From positions 5,711,501-5,775,500 of the forward strand of contig NZ_HG322950.1 of the NCBI RefSeq assembly GCF_000689415.1: 64,000 bases of DNA. The letters are read 5' to 3'. Below are positions 53,890 through 63,500 of the stretch, one piece after another. How positions within the stretch are numbered: position 1 is the stretch's first letter; the number at the start of each line of letters is the position of its first letter. Under the pieces are notes generated by a model. The model saw only the letters and a list, made by a program, of their open reading frames with translations, made no database searches and was not told where the DNA came from. Both the position numbers and the translations under genes were made by a program. The stretch is from Pseudomonas knackmussii B13 (GTDB lineage: Bacteria; Pseudomonadota; Gammaproteobacteria; Pseudomonadales; Pseudomonadaceae).

Positions 53890-53903
53890 GTGCGCCAACG
53901 TAC
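53890..53903 (-). promoter_or_regulatory. Cluster palindrome copy 5 (between peptide A and crp-like gene)
   Basis: GTGCG-CCAA-CGTAC on the plus strand. The conserved GAC side ends 68 bp before peptide A. The site is also 83 bp upstream of the divergent Crp/Fnr gene, so it could serve autoregulation. Confidence 0.65.
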
Positions 53904-53985
53904 CCATGGGGAACTGGCCAAGCACCGCGCCGGGTATATGCTGACTGCTGGAGGATAGGCCTTCCACCCGACCCAGGACGCCACC

Positions 53986-54738
53986 ATGCCCGAGACCCCC
54001 TCCCCCCGGCAGAACCACTTGCTGGCGGCGCTGCCGCCCGACGTGCAGGAGCGCCTGTTCCCTCACCTGGAACTGCTGCGGCTGCCGCTGGGCAAGGCGC
54101 TGTACGAGTCCGGCGACGCCATGCGCCATGTCTACTTCCCCACCGACGCGATCATCTCGCTGCTGTATGTGATGGAGAACGGCGCCTCGGCGGAAATCTC
54201 CGTGGTCGGCAACGAAGGCCTGATCGGCGTCGCGGTGTTCATGGGCGGCGAAAGCACGCCGAGCCGGGCCGTTGTGCAGAGCGCCGGCAGCGTCTACCGG
54301 CTGTCCGGGCAACGGCTCAAGGACGAGTTCAACCGCCACGGCGAGATGCTCCAGCTGATGCTCCGCTACACCCAGGCGCTGATCACCCAGATGGCCCAGA
54401 CTGCCGTGTGCAACCGCCACCACTCCATCGACCAGCAGCTCTGCCGCTGGCTACTGCTGTCCCTAGATCGCCTGCCGAGCAACCAGTTGACCATGACCCA
54501 GGAGCTGATCGCCAACATGCTCGGCGTGCGCCGCGAAGGCGTTACCGAGGCGGCCGGTAAACTGCAGAAGCTGGGGGTCATCGAATATAGCCGCGGGCGC
54601 ATCAACGTGCTCGACCGGGCCAGGCTGGAAGAGCTGAGCTGCGAGTGCTACGCGGTAGTGAAGAAGGAAACCGACCGCCTGCTGCCCTACGTCCCCACCC
54701 GGCCAGCCGCGCGGGCAGGCGGACAGCGCAAGGAATAG
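53986..54738 (+). CDS. Crp/Fnr-family transcriptional regulator of the cluster
   Basis: 250 residues. A cyclic-nucleotide-binding-like beta roll (about 20-130) contains LPLGKALYESGDAMRHVYFPT and EISVVGNEGLIGVAVFMGGES. The dimer helix and a Crp-type winged helix follow (about 155-215): MTQELIANMLGVRREGVTEA then AGKLQKLGVIEYSRG. No Cys cluster of Fnr and no full cAMP pocket is obvious, so the signal is unknown. The only DNA-binding regulator in this cluster. Its 3' end overlaps the desaturase gene by 52 bp. Confidence 0.9.
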   Translation: MPETPSPRQNHLLAALPPDVQERLFPHLELLRLPLGKALYESGDAMRHVYFPTDAIISLLYVMENGASAEISVVGNEGLIGVAVFMGGESTPSRAVVQSAGSVYRLSGQRLKDEFNRHGEMLQLMLRYTQALITQMAQTAVCNRHHSIDQQLCRWLLLSLDRLPSNQLTMTQELIANMLGVRREGVTEAAGKLQKLGVIEYSRGRINVLDRARLEELSCECYAVVKKETDRLLPYVPTRPAARAGGQRKE

Positions 54739-55889
54739 GTCCGCAGCAATCCGGCGAACTCACGCAACGCCTCGAGCGGGCTGGACTCCGCTTCGCCCAC
54801 CCATTGCACGATGGCTTCTGCCACGCCCGGCCCGCCAGCCCGGGCCCAGATCCGCTGCAGCGCCAGGCGCTGCTCGTAGGCGACGCCAAGTACCTGGCTC
54901 ACCGCCAGGGTCGCGCTGATCACCGCCTGCTGGTGCTCGTCGAGCAGGCTGGGTTCTCGTCCCAGCAGCCGTGGCGCACGGCGTATCAGGCGGCGCAGCG
55001 ATGCATCGGCCCTTGCCAGCTCGTCCGCCACCAGCGGCGCGATCACCCGCTTGCGGTACTGCGCCATGACCTGGAAGCGATCGTTGAAGATCGCCATGGC
55101 GGTCTCCGCATCCAGGCTGCGCTTGCCCTGCACCCGGTAGGCGACCGGTGCGACCCGCACCGCGCGGGCCAGGCCCAGGCAGCTGAACAGGCGGATCCAG
55201 GCCCAGCCCAGGTCGAATTCCCAGGGCTTCACCGATAGCTTGGCCGAATTGGGATAGGTGTGATGGTTGTTGTGCAGCTCTTCCCCGGCAACAACCAGGC
55301 CCCAGGGCACCAGGTTGGTCGCGGCGTCGCGGCACTCGAAGTTACGGTAGCCGACGGCATGGCCAAGGCCGTTGACCACGCCGGCGGCCCAGAAGGCGAT
55401 CCACATCATCTGCACCGCCCACACGGTCAGGCCGAGGACGCCGAACAGGGCCAGGTCGAGCAGCGCCAGCAGGGTCACCCCGCCATTGGGGAAGCGCGTG
55501 TAGACATGCCGCTCCAGCCAGTCGTCGGGGCAGTGCTTGCCGTACAGGCGCAGGGTATCGGGGTTCTTCGCCTCGGCGCGGTACAGCTCCGCGCCTTGCC
55601 ACAGCACCACCGCCAGCCCCTTGAAGCGCGGGCTGTGCGGGTCGTCGGCGGTTTCGCAGCGGGCGTGGTGCTTGCGGTGAATGGCGGTCCACTCGCGGGT
55701 GAGCATCCCGGTGCTCAGCCACAGCCAGAAGCGGAACAGGTGCTTGAGCACGGCATGCAGTTCCAGCGAGCGGTGCGCCGAATGGCGGTGCAGGTAGAGC
55801 GTGACGCTGAGGGTGGTGAGGTGGGTCATCGCCAGAGTTGCGGCGATGAGCTGCCACACCGAGGGATGGAGCAGGCCCGTGAACCACAT
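54687..55889 (-). CDS. Acyl-CoA/acyl-lipid delta-9-type fatty acid desaturase
   Basis: 400 residues, four predicted membrane helices. The three His boxes are HRHSAHRS (34-41), HRKHH near 72 and HNNHH near 206, the di-iron ligands of the DesA/DesC-type. Introduces a double bond into membrane fatty acids. The C-terminal 130 residues (helical, KRVIAPLVADELARADASLR) are an extension seen in the longer subfamily. It is 79 bp downstream of peptide B and probably co-transcribed with it. It overlaps the crp-like gene tail to tail. Confidence 0.92.
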   Translation of the reverse strand: MWFTGLLHPSVWQLIAATLAMTHLTTLSVTLYLHRHSAHRSLELHAVLKHLFRFWLWLSTGMLTREWTAIHRKHHARCETADDPHSPRFKGLAVVLWQGAELYRAEAKNPDTLRLYGKHCPDDWLERHVYTRFPNGGVTLLALLDLALFGVLGLTVWAVQMMWIAFWAAGVVNGLGHAVGYRNFECRDAATNLVPWGLVVAGEELHNNHHTYPNSAKLSVKPWEFDLGWAWIRLFSCLGLARAVRVAPVAYRVQGKRSLDAETAMAIFNDRFQVMAQYRKRVIAPLVADELARADASLRRLIRRAPRLLGREPSLLDEHQQAVISATLAVSQVLGVAYEQRLALQRIWARAGGPGVAEAIVQWVGEAESSPLEALREFAGLLRTYSLRCPPARAAGRVGT

Positions 55890-55968
55890 GACGGCATTGC
55901 CTCGCGGGAAGTGCGGATGGCCCCGCTACGGGCCCTTCCGCGTTGCTCGATCACCGGCGCCAGCCGGA

Positions 55969-56115
55969 TCAGAGCCGCCGCCCCTGCAGGATGCGGAACG
56001 CCAGGACGATCAATGCCACGACCAGCAGGATGTGAATGAGTCCGCCCAGGGTGTACGACGTCGCCAACCCGAGCGCCCACAGAACGACCAAAAGAACCAC
56101 CAGTGTCTCGAGCAT
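55969..56115 (-). CDS. 48-residue membrane peptide (lmo0937/DUF5670-like), copy B
   Basis: MLETLVVLLVVLWALGLATS then YTLGGLIHILLVVALIVLAF and a short RILQGRRL tail. Clear paralogue of copy A with the same T-L-G-G-x-I-H turn. The ribosome site ATGGGAGG lies eight bases before the ATG. Own upstream cluster palindrome. Confidence 0.82.
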   Translation of the reverse strand: MLETLVVLLVVLWALGLATSYTLGGLIHILLVVALIVLAFRILQGRRL

Positions 56116-56185
56116 TTGAAGTACCTCCCATAAGCGCCAGTCTGTTTAGACGAGACCAGTTTGCGCAGCCCTGCCGCGCGCGTCT

Positions 56186-56199
56186 GTGCGTCAACGAAC
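56186..56199 (-). promoter_or_regulatory. Cluster palindrome copy 6 (before peptide B)
   Basis: GTGCG-TCAA-CGAAC. The conserved side (ACGCACAGAC read towards the gene) ends 66 bp before the ATG. Flanks are almost identical to copy 5. Confidence 0.65.
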
Positions 56200-56224
56200 G
56201 CAGTCGCGGCGGCGTTGGCGCGAA

Positions 56225-56449
56225 TCATTTGTCAGGCTTCGTTGAGCTAGGCGAGCCTTCGTTCTCGGCGGGCGGCATCGGTTCGGCGGCGGAGCTCTTC
56301 GAAGGCGCAGGTGGCGCCGGCCGCTTGTCGCAATCGTGGAAGGAATAACGTTCGGCGGGCGAGCCGTATTCCCAGGAAGGTGTCTGCTCGCTGCCTTCGC
56401 CGGGCTTCGGCGGGGGCACCTTGGCAGGGGGGGCGACGGACTTTTTCAT
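56225..56449 (-). CDS. Small Pro/Ser-rich protein
   Basis: 74 residues, KKSVAPPAKVPPPKPGEGSE onward; low-complexity, disordered, with one aromatic patch (SWEYGSPAERYSFHDCDKRP). No family recognised. ATG at 56449 follows agaggtg. It is 62 bp after the BON gene and probably co-transcribed with it. Confidence 0.6.
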   Translation of the reverse strand: MKKSVAPPAKVPPPKPGEGSEQTPSWEYGSPAERYSFHDCDKRPAPPAPSKSSAAEPMPPAENEGSPSSTKPDK

Positions 56450-56511
56450 GGGCACCTCTGTAACACAGGATGTGGCCGGCGCTGCCGAAAGACGGCGCCG
56501 GGATTGGCGAA

Positions 56512-57402
56512 TCAGTACTTCAGTCCCTTCGCCTGCACTTCAATGACGCCACGGACGTTCGACGCCAACTCGATGGCCAGGTTGCGCTCCGAGCGGCTCC
56601 CCAGCACGCCACTGAGGGTGACGATGCCGTTGCGGGTGCTCACGGCAATTTCCGAACTGCTGACGTTGCTCGAGTACAGCAAGGTCGATTTCACCTTGGT
56701 GGTGATCCAGCTATCGGAGATCCCCTGCCCGGCAGCCTTAACCGTGCTCTTGCCGGTGGCCGATGCGGAGTCCGCTTGCTCGGCCTTGACCTGGATGCCG
56801 TTGTCCACCGCATAGACGCCCTGAGTGGTCTCGGCCATGCGGCCGGCAGCCTTGCGCGCGTCGGCGCTCGTGGCGGTGCCGCGCAGGGTCACCTTGCCGT
56901 CGGTGGTTTCGACGTTGGTCGACAGGCCCTCTGTGTATTTGCTCCACAGCAACTTGGACTTGACCGCTGCAGTGATGCTGGCGTCGTCGATCGTCCGGCC
57001 GAAGCCACGCACGCCCTCCTGCTTCGGCGGCAGGTAGCCGGGCTGGACCTGGATCTGGTTGTCCACTTCCTTGATGCCCTTCACGCCCATCGCAATCTGC
57101 GTGGCCAGGTCCTTGCTAGTGCTTTCCTCCACGGTACCGCGCACGGTGGCCTTGCCGTCGAGGACCGAGACCTGCAGATCGTTGTCGCGCAGGTACGGGC
57201 TCAGTGCGTAGGTCGTGGCGATCTGGGACTCCTGCCGCGCGTCCAGCACATTCTGCGAGTTCGGGTTTTCGGCGAAGGCCGGGCTGCTCGCCGCCAGCAC
57301 CAGGGCGATGCAGGACGCGAGCCGCAGCCTGCGGAATTGACTCGCGGGGTTGACGGCCTTCGTTGAGCCGCGGGCGGTGTCGGGCTTGTCGGTTCTGTTC
57401 AT
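56512..57402 (-). CDS. Triple-BON-domain periplasmic protein
   Basis: 296 residues. After a basic N-terminus comes a signal peptide (LASCIALVLAASSPAFA). Three BON domains follow: about 70-125 (YLRDNDLQVSVLDGKATVRG), 145-205 (SKLLWSKYTEGLSTNVETTD) and 225-296 (KSTLLYSSNVSSSEIAVSTR). BON domains bind phospholipid membranes; OsmY-like proteins protect the envelope during osmotic stress. The start MNRTDKPDTARG at 57402 is preferred over 57441. Cluster palindrome 79 bp upstream. Confidence 0.88.
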   Translation of the reverse strand: MNRTDKPDTARGSTKAVNPASQFRRLRLASCIALVLAASSPAFAENPNSQNVLDARQESQIATTYALSPYLRDNDLQVSVLDGKATVRGTVEESTSKDLATQIAMGVKGIKEVDNQIQVQPGYLPPKQEGVRGFGRTIDDASITAAVKSKLLWSKYTEGLSTNVETTDGKVTLRGTATSADARKAAGRMAETTQGVYAVDNGIQVKAEQADSASATGKSTVKAAGQGISDSWITTKVKSTLLYSSNVSSSEIAVSTRNGIVTLSGVLGSRSERNLAIELASNVRGVIEVQAKGLKY

Positions 57403-57485
57403 GCTGACCTCTGTCTGCATCCGGGCGTGGCGAAACTGCAAGCAACCGGGAGTCCAACAGTGTCAGGCGGTACGTCGGCGCGTCG

Positions 57486-57499
57486 GTGCGCCGACGCAC
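57486..57499 (-). promoter_or_regulatory. Cluster palindrome copy 7 (between BON and fusion gene)
   Basis: GTGCG-CCGA-CGCAC, perfect half-sites. The conserved GAC side ends 79 bp before the BON gene. The site is 111 bp upstream of the divergent fusion gene and could control both. Confidence 0.65.
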
Positions 57500-57610
57500 T
57501 TAACCCGGCAGCGCGCGCCGGCTTCGCTTTACGTGTGTTAGCAGACAGACCACTGCCCCCCCGTCCCACATGCTGGAACAGATCGCGCCTTCACCCGACG
57601 AGGGAACAGC

Positions 57611-59506
57611 ATGAAGCTATTCGAACTGGAGCACAGCAAGGCGGCCTATCTCGCCGACTTCGTCCTCTACGGAATCCTCAGCCTGGTCCTCGCGGCCATG
57701 CTGGTGGCCCTCAGCCCGCCAGGCCTGCGCCTGCAGTGCCTGCTCCTCGCATTGCTCGGCCTGCTTGGCTGGACGCTGCTCGAATACCTGCTGCACCGCT
57801 TCGTCCTGCATGGCCTGCAGCCATTCCGCGACTGGCACCGGGAACATCACCGGCGCCCCACCGCGCTGATCGGCATCCCTGCAACGCTCAGCGCGCCGCT
57901 GATCGTGGTGCTGGTGTTCCTGCCGGCCCTGGCGCTGCTCGACATATGGCGCGCCGGGGCGCTCACCCTCGGCCTGCTCGTCGGCTACCTGTTCTACTCG
58001 ATCACCCATCACGCCCTGCACCACTGGCACGGCTCGGAAAACCGCTGGCTGTCGCAGCGGCGGCGTTATCACGCGCTGCATCACGGCGCCCTGGCGCAAG
58101 CCGGGCACTACGGCGTGACCAGCGGGGTCTGGGACCAGCTGCTGGGCAGCGCCCGGCCGGAGCCGGTACGCGGCAAACCGTCGGTGGCTCCCCTGCCGCG
58201 CGCGGCCAGCACCACGCCGCCCCGTTCGGCGGCCGTCGAAGCCACCACCCGGCTGCTGCAAGGCCTACTGCGGCACACCGCCGGCGACTTCGCCATCCGC
58301 CTGTGGGAAGGCAGCGAACTGCATTTCGGCGACGCCGAAGGGCCGCGCTTCACCCTGGTCTGCCGCAATCCGGCGGCGGTCCAGGCGCTGGTGCTGGGGC
58401 GCGATCCACTGCGCCTGGTCGAGGCCTACTTCCGCGGCGACATCGACGTCGAAGGCGACCTCTTCGCCGCCATCGGCATGAAGGACCAACTGCAGGACAG
58501 CCGCCTGTCCTGGCACCAGCGCCTGAGCGCGGTCCTGGGCGCCTTGCTGCTGCCGAACGCCGGCGCTACCGAGACCCTGCGCCACTACCGCCAGCCGGTG
58601 AAGCGCCACACGAAACAGGAAAACCGCGCCGCCATCGCCTTCCACTACGACGTGTCCAACGCCTTCTACGGCCTCTGGCTGGACGCGCAGATGGTCTATT
58701 CCTGCGCCTACTTCGAGCAGCCCGGCGACAGCCTGGAGCTGGCCCAGCGCGCCAAGCTCGAACACATCTGCCGCAAGTTGCGGCTGCAACAGGGTGAGCG
58801 ACTGCTGGACATCGGCTGCGGCTGGGGCGCGTTGGTAATCCACGCGGTGCAGCATCACGGCGTGTATGCCCACGGCATCACCCTCAGTCGCAAGCAGCTG
58901 GAAATGGCCCGGGACCGTATCGCCCAGGCCGGCCTGGAAGACCGGGTGACGGTGGAGCTATGCGACTACCGCGACCTCGAAGGCGTGGAACGCTACGACA
59001 AGATCGCCAGCATCGGCATGTTCGAGCACGTCGGGCTGGCCAACCTGCCGCTGTACTTCACTAGCGTGCAGCGCCTGCTCAAGCCCGGCGGGCTATTCCT
59101 CAACCACGGCATCACCAACGTCAGCGAGGGCTGGAAGACCACCACCGGGACCCGCTTCATCAATCGCTACATCTTCCCCGACGGCCAGTTGGACAGCATC
59201 GCCAACATCCAGCGCGCCATGGAGCGCGCGGACTTCGAGATCCATGACCTGGAGGCCTTGCGCCGCCACTACGGGCTGACCCTCAGACACTGGGTCGCGC
59301 GCCCCGAAGCGCATCACGCGCAGGCGCTGCAATATGTCACCGAACCGATCTACCGCACCTGGCGCCTGTACATGGCGGCCAGCGCGCTGGAGTTCGAGGC
59401 CGGCGGCATCGGCGTCTACCAGATCCTCGCCAGCCGGCGTGCCGACGGCCCCCTCCAGATACTGCCGCTGACCCGGCAGGACCTGTACGCGCCGCCCCGT
59501 CGCTGA
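57611..59506 (+). CDS. Fatty-acid hydroxylase / cyclopropane-fatty-acyl-phospholipid synthase fusion
   Basis: 631 residues. The N-terminal half (about 1-190) has three to four membrane helices and the His motifs of the fatty acid hydroxylase superfamily: LLHRFVLHG, WHREHH, HHALHHWHG and YHALHH. The C-terminal half (about 215-631) is a CFA synthase: VSNAFYGLWLDAQMVYSCAY, the SAM motif LLDIGCGWGAL near 400, and IGMFEHVG. CFA synthase methylates double bonds of membrane lipids, which the nearby desaturase would make. The coupling of both activities in one chain is unusual. The start at 57611 follows gagggaaca. Confidence 0.88.
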   Translation: MKLFELEHSKAAYLADFVLYGILSLVLAAMLVALSPPGLRLQCLLLALLGLLGWTLLEYLLHRFVLHGLQPFRDWHREHHRRPTALIGIPATLSAPLIVVLVFLPALALLDIWRAGALTLGLLVGYLFYSITHHALHHWHGSENRWLSQRRRYHALHHGALAQAGHYGVTSGVWDQLLGSARPEPVRGKPSVAPLPRAASTTPPRSAAVEATTRLLQGLLRHTAGDFAIRLWEGSELHFGDAEGPRFTLVCRNPAAVQALVLGRDPLRLVEAYFRGDIDVEGDLFAAIGMKDQLQDSRLSWHQRLSAVLGALLLPNAGATETLRHYRQPVKRHTKQENRAAIAFHYDVSNAFYGLWLDAQMVYSCAYFEQPGDSLELAQRAKLEHICRKLRLQQGERLLDIGCGWGALVIHAVQHHGVYAHGITLSRKQLEMARDRIAQAGLEDRVTVELCDYRDLEGVERYDKIASIGMFEHVGLANLPLYFTSVQRLLKPGGLFLNHGITNVSEGWKTTTGTRFINRYIFPDGQLDSIANIQRAMERADFEIHDLEALRRHYGLTLRHWVARPEAHHAQALQYVTEPIYRTWRLYMAASALEFEAGGIGVYQILASRRADGPLQILPLTRQDLYAPPRR

Positions 59507-59508
59507 GG

Positions 59509-59522
59509 GTGGCGTAGCGCAC
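59509..59522 (+). promoter_or_regulatory. Cluster palindrome copy 8 (before slipin)
   Basis: GTGGC-GTAG-CGCAC followed by AGAC. The conserved side ends 64 bp before the slipin ATG. It begins three bases after the fusion gene stop. Confidence 0.55.
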
Positions 59523-59590
59523 AGACGAGCGAAGCCCCAGCGCGCAGCGTGAAGGACGAAGCGAAGTCCATCCACCGCCGGAGGTCCTCC

Positions 59591-60541
59591 ATGAACCCCA
59601 TCACTGCCTTCATCGTCGCCGTGCTCAGCGCCGTCGGCGCCCTGCTCATCTATGCCGGCCTGCTGGCCTGGGGCATCGTCCTGCTGCTCTGTGCGGCGGT
59701 GGTTTCGCAGACCCTGAAGATGGCCAACACCTGGCAGAAATTCGTCGTCCTGCGCGCCGGGAAGCTGCAAGGCGTGCGGGGACCGGGGCTGTTCGCGATC
59801 GTCCCGGTGCTGGACAACGTGGTCGCCGTGATCGACGAACGCATCCAGACCACGGCCTTCAACGCCGAGCAGGCGCTGACCCGCGACACCGTGCCGGTGA
59901 ACGTCGACGCCATCATCTTCTGGCACGTACACGACGCGCAGAAAGCCGCCCTGGCGATCACCGACTATCGCCAGGCCATCGACCGCGTGGCGCAAACCTC
60001 GCTGCGCGAAATGATCGGCTCGTCGATGCTCGCCGCGCTGCTCTCCGACCGCCGCGCCTCCGACCAGCAGCTGTGCCGGGAGATCGGCGAAAAGACCCTG
60101 GAATGGGGCGTGACGGTCAGCTCGGTTGAAATCCGCGACGTGGCCATCCCGGTGGCGTTGCAGGACGCCATGTCGCGCCAGGCCCAGGCCGAACGCGAGA
60201 AGCAGGCGCGGATCATCCTCGGCTCGGCGGAGGCGGAAATCGCCGGGCGATTCGTCGAGGCGGCCAAGGTCTACGCCAGCCAACCCTCGGCCCTGCAACT
60301 GCGGGCGATGAACATCATCTACGAGACCACCAAGGAACGCGGGACGACCATCCTGATTCCCAGCTCGATGGTCGACAGCATGAACCCCGCCGCCGTCGCC
60401 GTGTCCCTGGCGGCGCATCCCGGCGTGGTCTACGCCGGTGCCCGGTCGGCGCACGAACGGGCCAAGGGCAACGGCGAGGCTCTCGACGAACCCCGCCAGG
60501 CCGCTCAGCGTGAACCGACGAAGTCAAAGGAACAGCTGTAG
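59591..60541 (+). CDS. Slipin / SPFH (band 7) membrane protein
   Basis: 316 residues. N-terminal hydrophobic hairpin (ITAFIVAVLSAVGALLIYAG, WGIVLLLCAAVVSQT), then the SPFH domain (about 50-220): FVVLRAGKLQGVRGPGLF, LTRDTVPVNVDAIIFWHVHD and SVEIRDVAIPVALQDAMSRQ. A helical oligomerisation region (AEREKQARIILGSAEAEIAG) follows. Slipins organise lipid microdomains. ATG at 59591 follows ggaggtcc. The 3' end overlaps the glucan synthase gene by 18 bp tail to tail. Confidence 0.92.
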   Translation: MNPITAFIVAVLSAVGALLIYAGLLAWGIVLLLCAAVVSQTLKMANTWQKFVVLRAGKLQGVRGPGLFAIVPVLDNVVAVIDERIQTTAFNAEQALTRDTVPVNVDAIIFWHVHDAQKAALAITDYRQAIDRVAQTSLREMIGSSMLAALLSDRRASDQQLCREIGEKTLEWGVTVSSVEIRDVAIPVALQDAMSRQAQAEREKQARIILGSAEAEIAGRFVEAAKVYASQPSALQLRAMNIIYETTKERGTTILIPSSMVDSMNPAAVAVSLAAHPGVVYAGARSAHERAKGNGEALDEPRQAAQREPTKSKEQL

Positions 60542-63500
60542 ACGGTGCTCGCCAGCCTGCAGGCGGACGCGCACCGTGCCTTCGTCGCAGGCCAGCGGCG
60601 CGTCGTCGAGCAGCGCCCGCTGCAGCCCCCGGCAGCGCTGCCCGGCGGACACCAGGACGATGTCGTAGCGACTCTCGCCCAGCCTCAGGCTGACCTCGAA
60701 GCCCGGCCAGTCGCGCGGGATGCAGGGGTCGATCAGCAGGTCCGTGCGCGCCCGGCGTAGGCCGAGGATGCCTTCCACGCCGGCCCGGTACATCCACCCG
60801 GCCGAGCCGGTGTACCAGGTCCAGCCGCCACGACCGACGTGCGGCGCGACCGAGTAGACGTCGGCGGCGATCACATAGGGCTCGACCTTGTAGCGCTGCA
60901 CCTCGTCCGGCGTGCGCGCATGGTTGATCGGGTTGAGCAGCGCGAACAGCGCGGCGGCCTTGTCGCCTTCGCCCAGGCGGGTCAGCGCGAGGATGCTCCA
61001 CATCGCCGCGTGGCTGTACTGGCCGCCGTTCTCGCGCATGCCCGGCGGATAGCCCTTGATGTAGCCCGGGTCGAGCGGCGTGTGCTCGAACGGCGGGGTG
61101 AATAGCAGCGCCAGGCCCTCTTCGCGACGGATCAGCCAGTGCTCCAGCGAGTCCATGGCGATGGCCGCGCGCACCGGTTCGGCGCCGCCGGAGAGCACCG
61201 CCCAGGACTGCGCGATGGCGTCGATCCGGCACTCCTCGCTGGCCGCCGAGCCGAGCCAGGTGCCGTCGTCGAAGGTCGCCCGGCGATACCACTCGCCGTC
61301 CCAGGCGCTGCGTTCCAAGGCCTGGCGCAGCGCCTCGGCGCGGGCCCGCCAGTGCGCGGCGCGCGTGTCGTCGCGGCCGTCGGCCAGGGGCGCGAAGCGC
61401 TCCAGGGTGTGCAGCAGCAGCCAGCCGAGCCAGACGCTTTCACCCTGCCCGCCGGCGCCGACGCGGTTCATGCCGTCGTTCCAGTCGCCGCTGCCGATCA
61501 GCGGCAGGCCGTGCACGCCGGAGAGTTCCAGGCTCTGGTCGAGGCCTCGGGCGCAGTGCTCGAACAACGAGGCGCTCGTCTCCGCCGGCAGCGGCTGGAA
61601 GAACGCATCGCTCTCGCCCGGATGCAGTTGCGGTCCTTCGATGAACGCCACGATCTCGTCCAGCACGCCGACGTCCGCCGACGACTCGATGTAGCTGGCG
61701 CAGGCATAGGCCAGCCAGACGCGGTCGTCGGAGATTCGCGTGCGCACGCCCTGCCCGGTCTGCGGCAGCCACCAATGCTGCACGTCACCCTCGACGAACT
61801 GGCGGCCGGCGACGCGCAGCAGATGGCGGCGGGTCTCGGCGGGACAGGCGAAGGACAGCGCCAGGCAATCCTGCAGCTGGTCGCGGAAGCCGTAGGCGCC
61901 GCTGGCCTGGTAGAACGCCGAGCGCGCGCAGAGGCGGCAGGCCAGGGTCTGGTAGAGCAGCCAGCCGTTGAGCAGCAGGTCCATGGCGCGATCCGGCGTG
62001 CGTACCTGTAAGGCGCCAAGCAGTGTGTCCCAGTGCTGCGTCACCCTGGCCAGCAGCGCATCGAGGTCGGCCGTGCGGTATCGCTCCACCAGTTCCCGCG
62101 CCGCATCGGCCGAGCCCGCCTGGCCGAGCATCGCCAGCACCTCGACTGACTCGCCGGCGGCCAGTTCGACCACGCACTGCAGCGCCGCGCACGGGTCGAG
62201 GCCAGCGCCGCAGGCCCCGGACAGGGGCGTACCCGCCGACAGCGCCTGGGGCGCCGCCACACTGCCCGTATAGCCGAGGAACTCGCGGCGATCGGCGCTC
62301 CAGGTGCTCTGCCGGCCACCGAGGTCGGCGAATGCCACCGGCTCGGCGAAGGCAATGCTCCACGGGTTGCGCGCCAGCAGCGCGCCGCTGTCGGCATCCA
62401 CTTCGGTCTGGATGAAGGGCGCCGATGCGCCTCTGGAGGTTCCCAGGACCCACTCCACGTATGCCGTGACCGAGAGGCGGCGTGCGCGTCCGGAGGTGTT
62501 GCGCAGGGTCAGACGGGAAATCTTCAGCGGATCGTCCAGCGGCACGTACTGCAGTAACTCCGTCTCGATGCCGTGCGCGGCGTGGCTGAAGCGGCTGTAG
62601 CCAAAACCATGGGTGCAGCGGTACACGCCGCTGTCGCAGATCGGCTGGGCGGTCGGGCTCCACAACGCGCGGCTGTCTTCGTCGCGGATGTAGAAGGCCT
62701 CGCCGGGCGGGTCGACGACCGGGTCGTTGGACCAGGGGCTGAGCTGGTTGTCGCGGCTGTTGCCGGCCCAGGTGTAACCGCTGCCCTGCGCCGAAACCTG
62801 GAAGCCGAACTGCGGGTTGGCGATCACGTTGATCCAGGGCGCCGGGGTGTTGCGCTCGCCCTCCAGGCTGATCCGGTATTGCGCGCCGCCACGCTCGAAA
62901 CCGCCCAGGCCGTTGAAGAACTCCAGGCCCTCGCCGCTCTCGGCGGCCGGCGCCGGCCATAGCGGTGCCAGCGCCTGCGCGCGCCGGTTCGGCAGCGGGC
63001 GACGCGGCCCCTGCAGCAACCGGCCGAGCTGAGCGGCGATCGAACCATGCCGGGCCAGCAGACTGACCCGCGCCACCGCGTACAGCAGCTCGCGCGCCTC
63101 CAGGGTCATCAGGTCGGCGCGCAGCGTATGCACCCCGCCGCAGGGCGACTGCCCGGGGCTATGCGGACGCACCTGGCAACTGCGCACCGAAGTCTCGATG
63201 GCCACCTGCAGGTCCTGTACGTAGGACGAAGACCGCTCGTTGACGATGACCAGGTCGACGTCCAGGCCCTTCATCCGCCAGTACTCGCAAGCCCGCAGCA
63301 GCTGCCGGACCAGGACCAGGTCCTCGACCTCGTCGATGCGCAGCAGGACGATCGGCAGGTCGCCGGAAATCGCCAGCGGCCACAACCCCGACTGGCGCCC
63401 GGCGCCCCGGCGGATGGCCTCGGGCGGTGCGCGGAAACGCGCATCGGCATACAGGATGGGGGCGGCCAGGCGCTGGAAGTCCGCGGCTTCCTCGGGGGCG

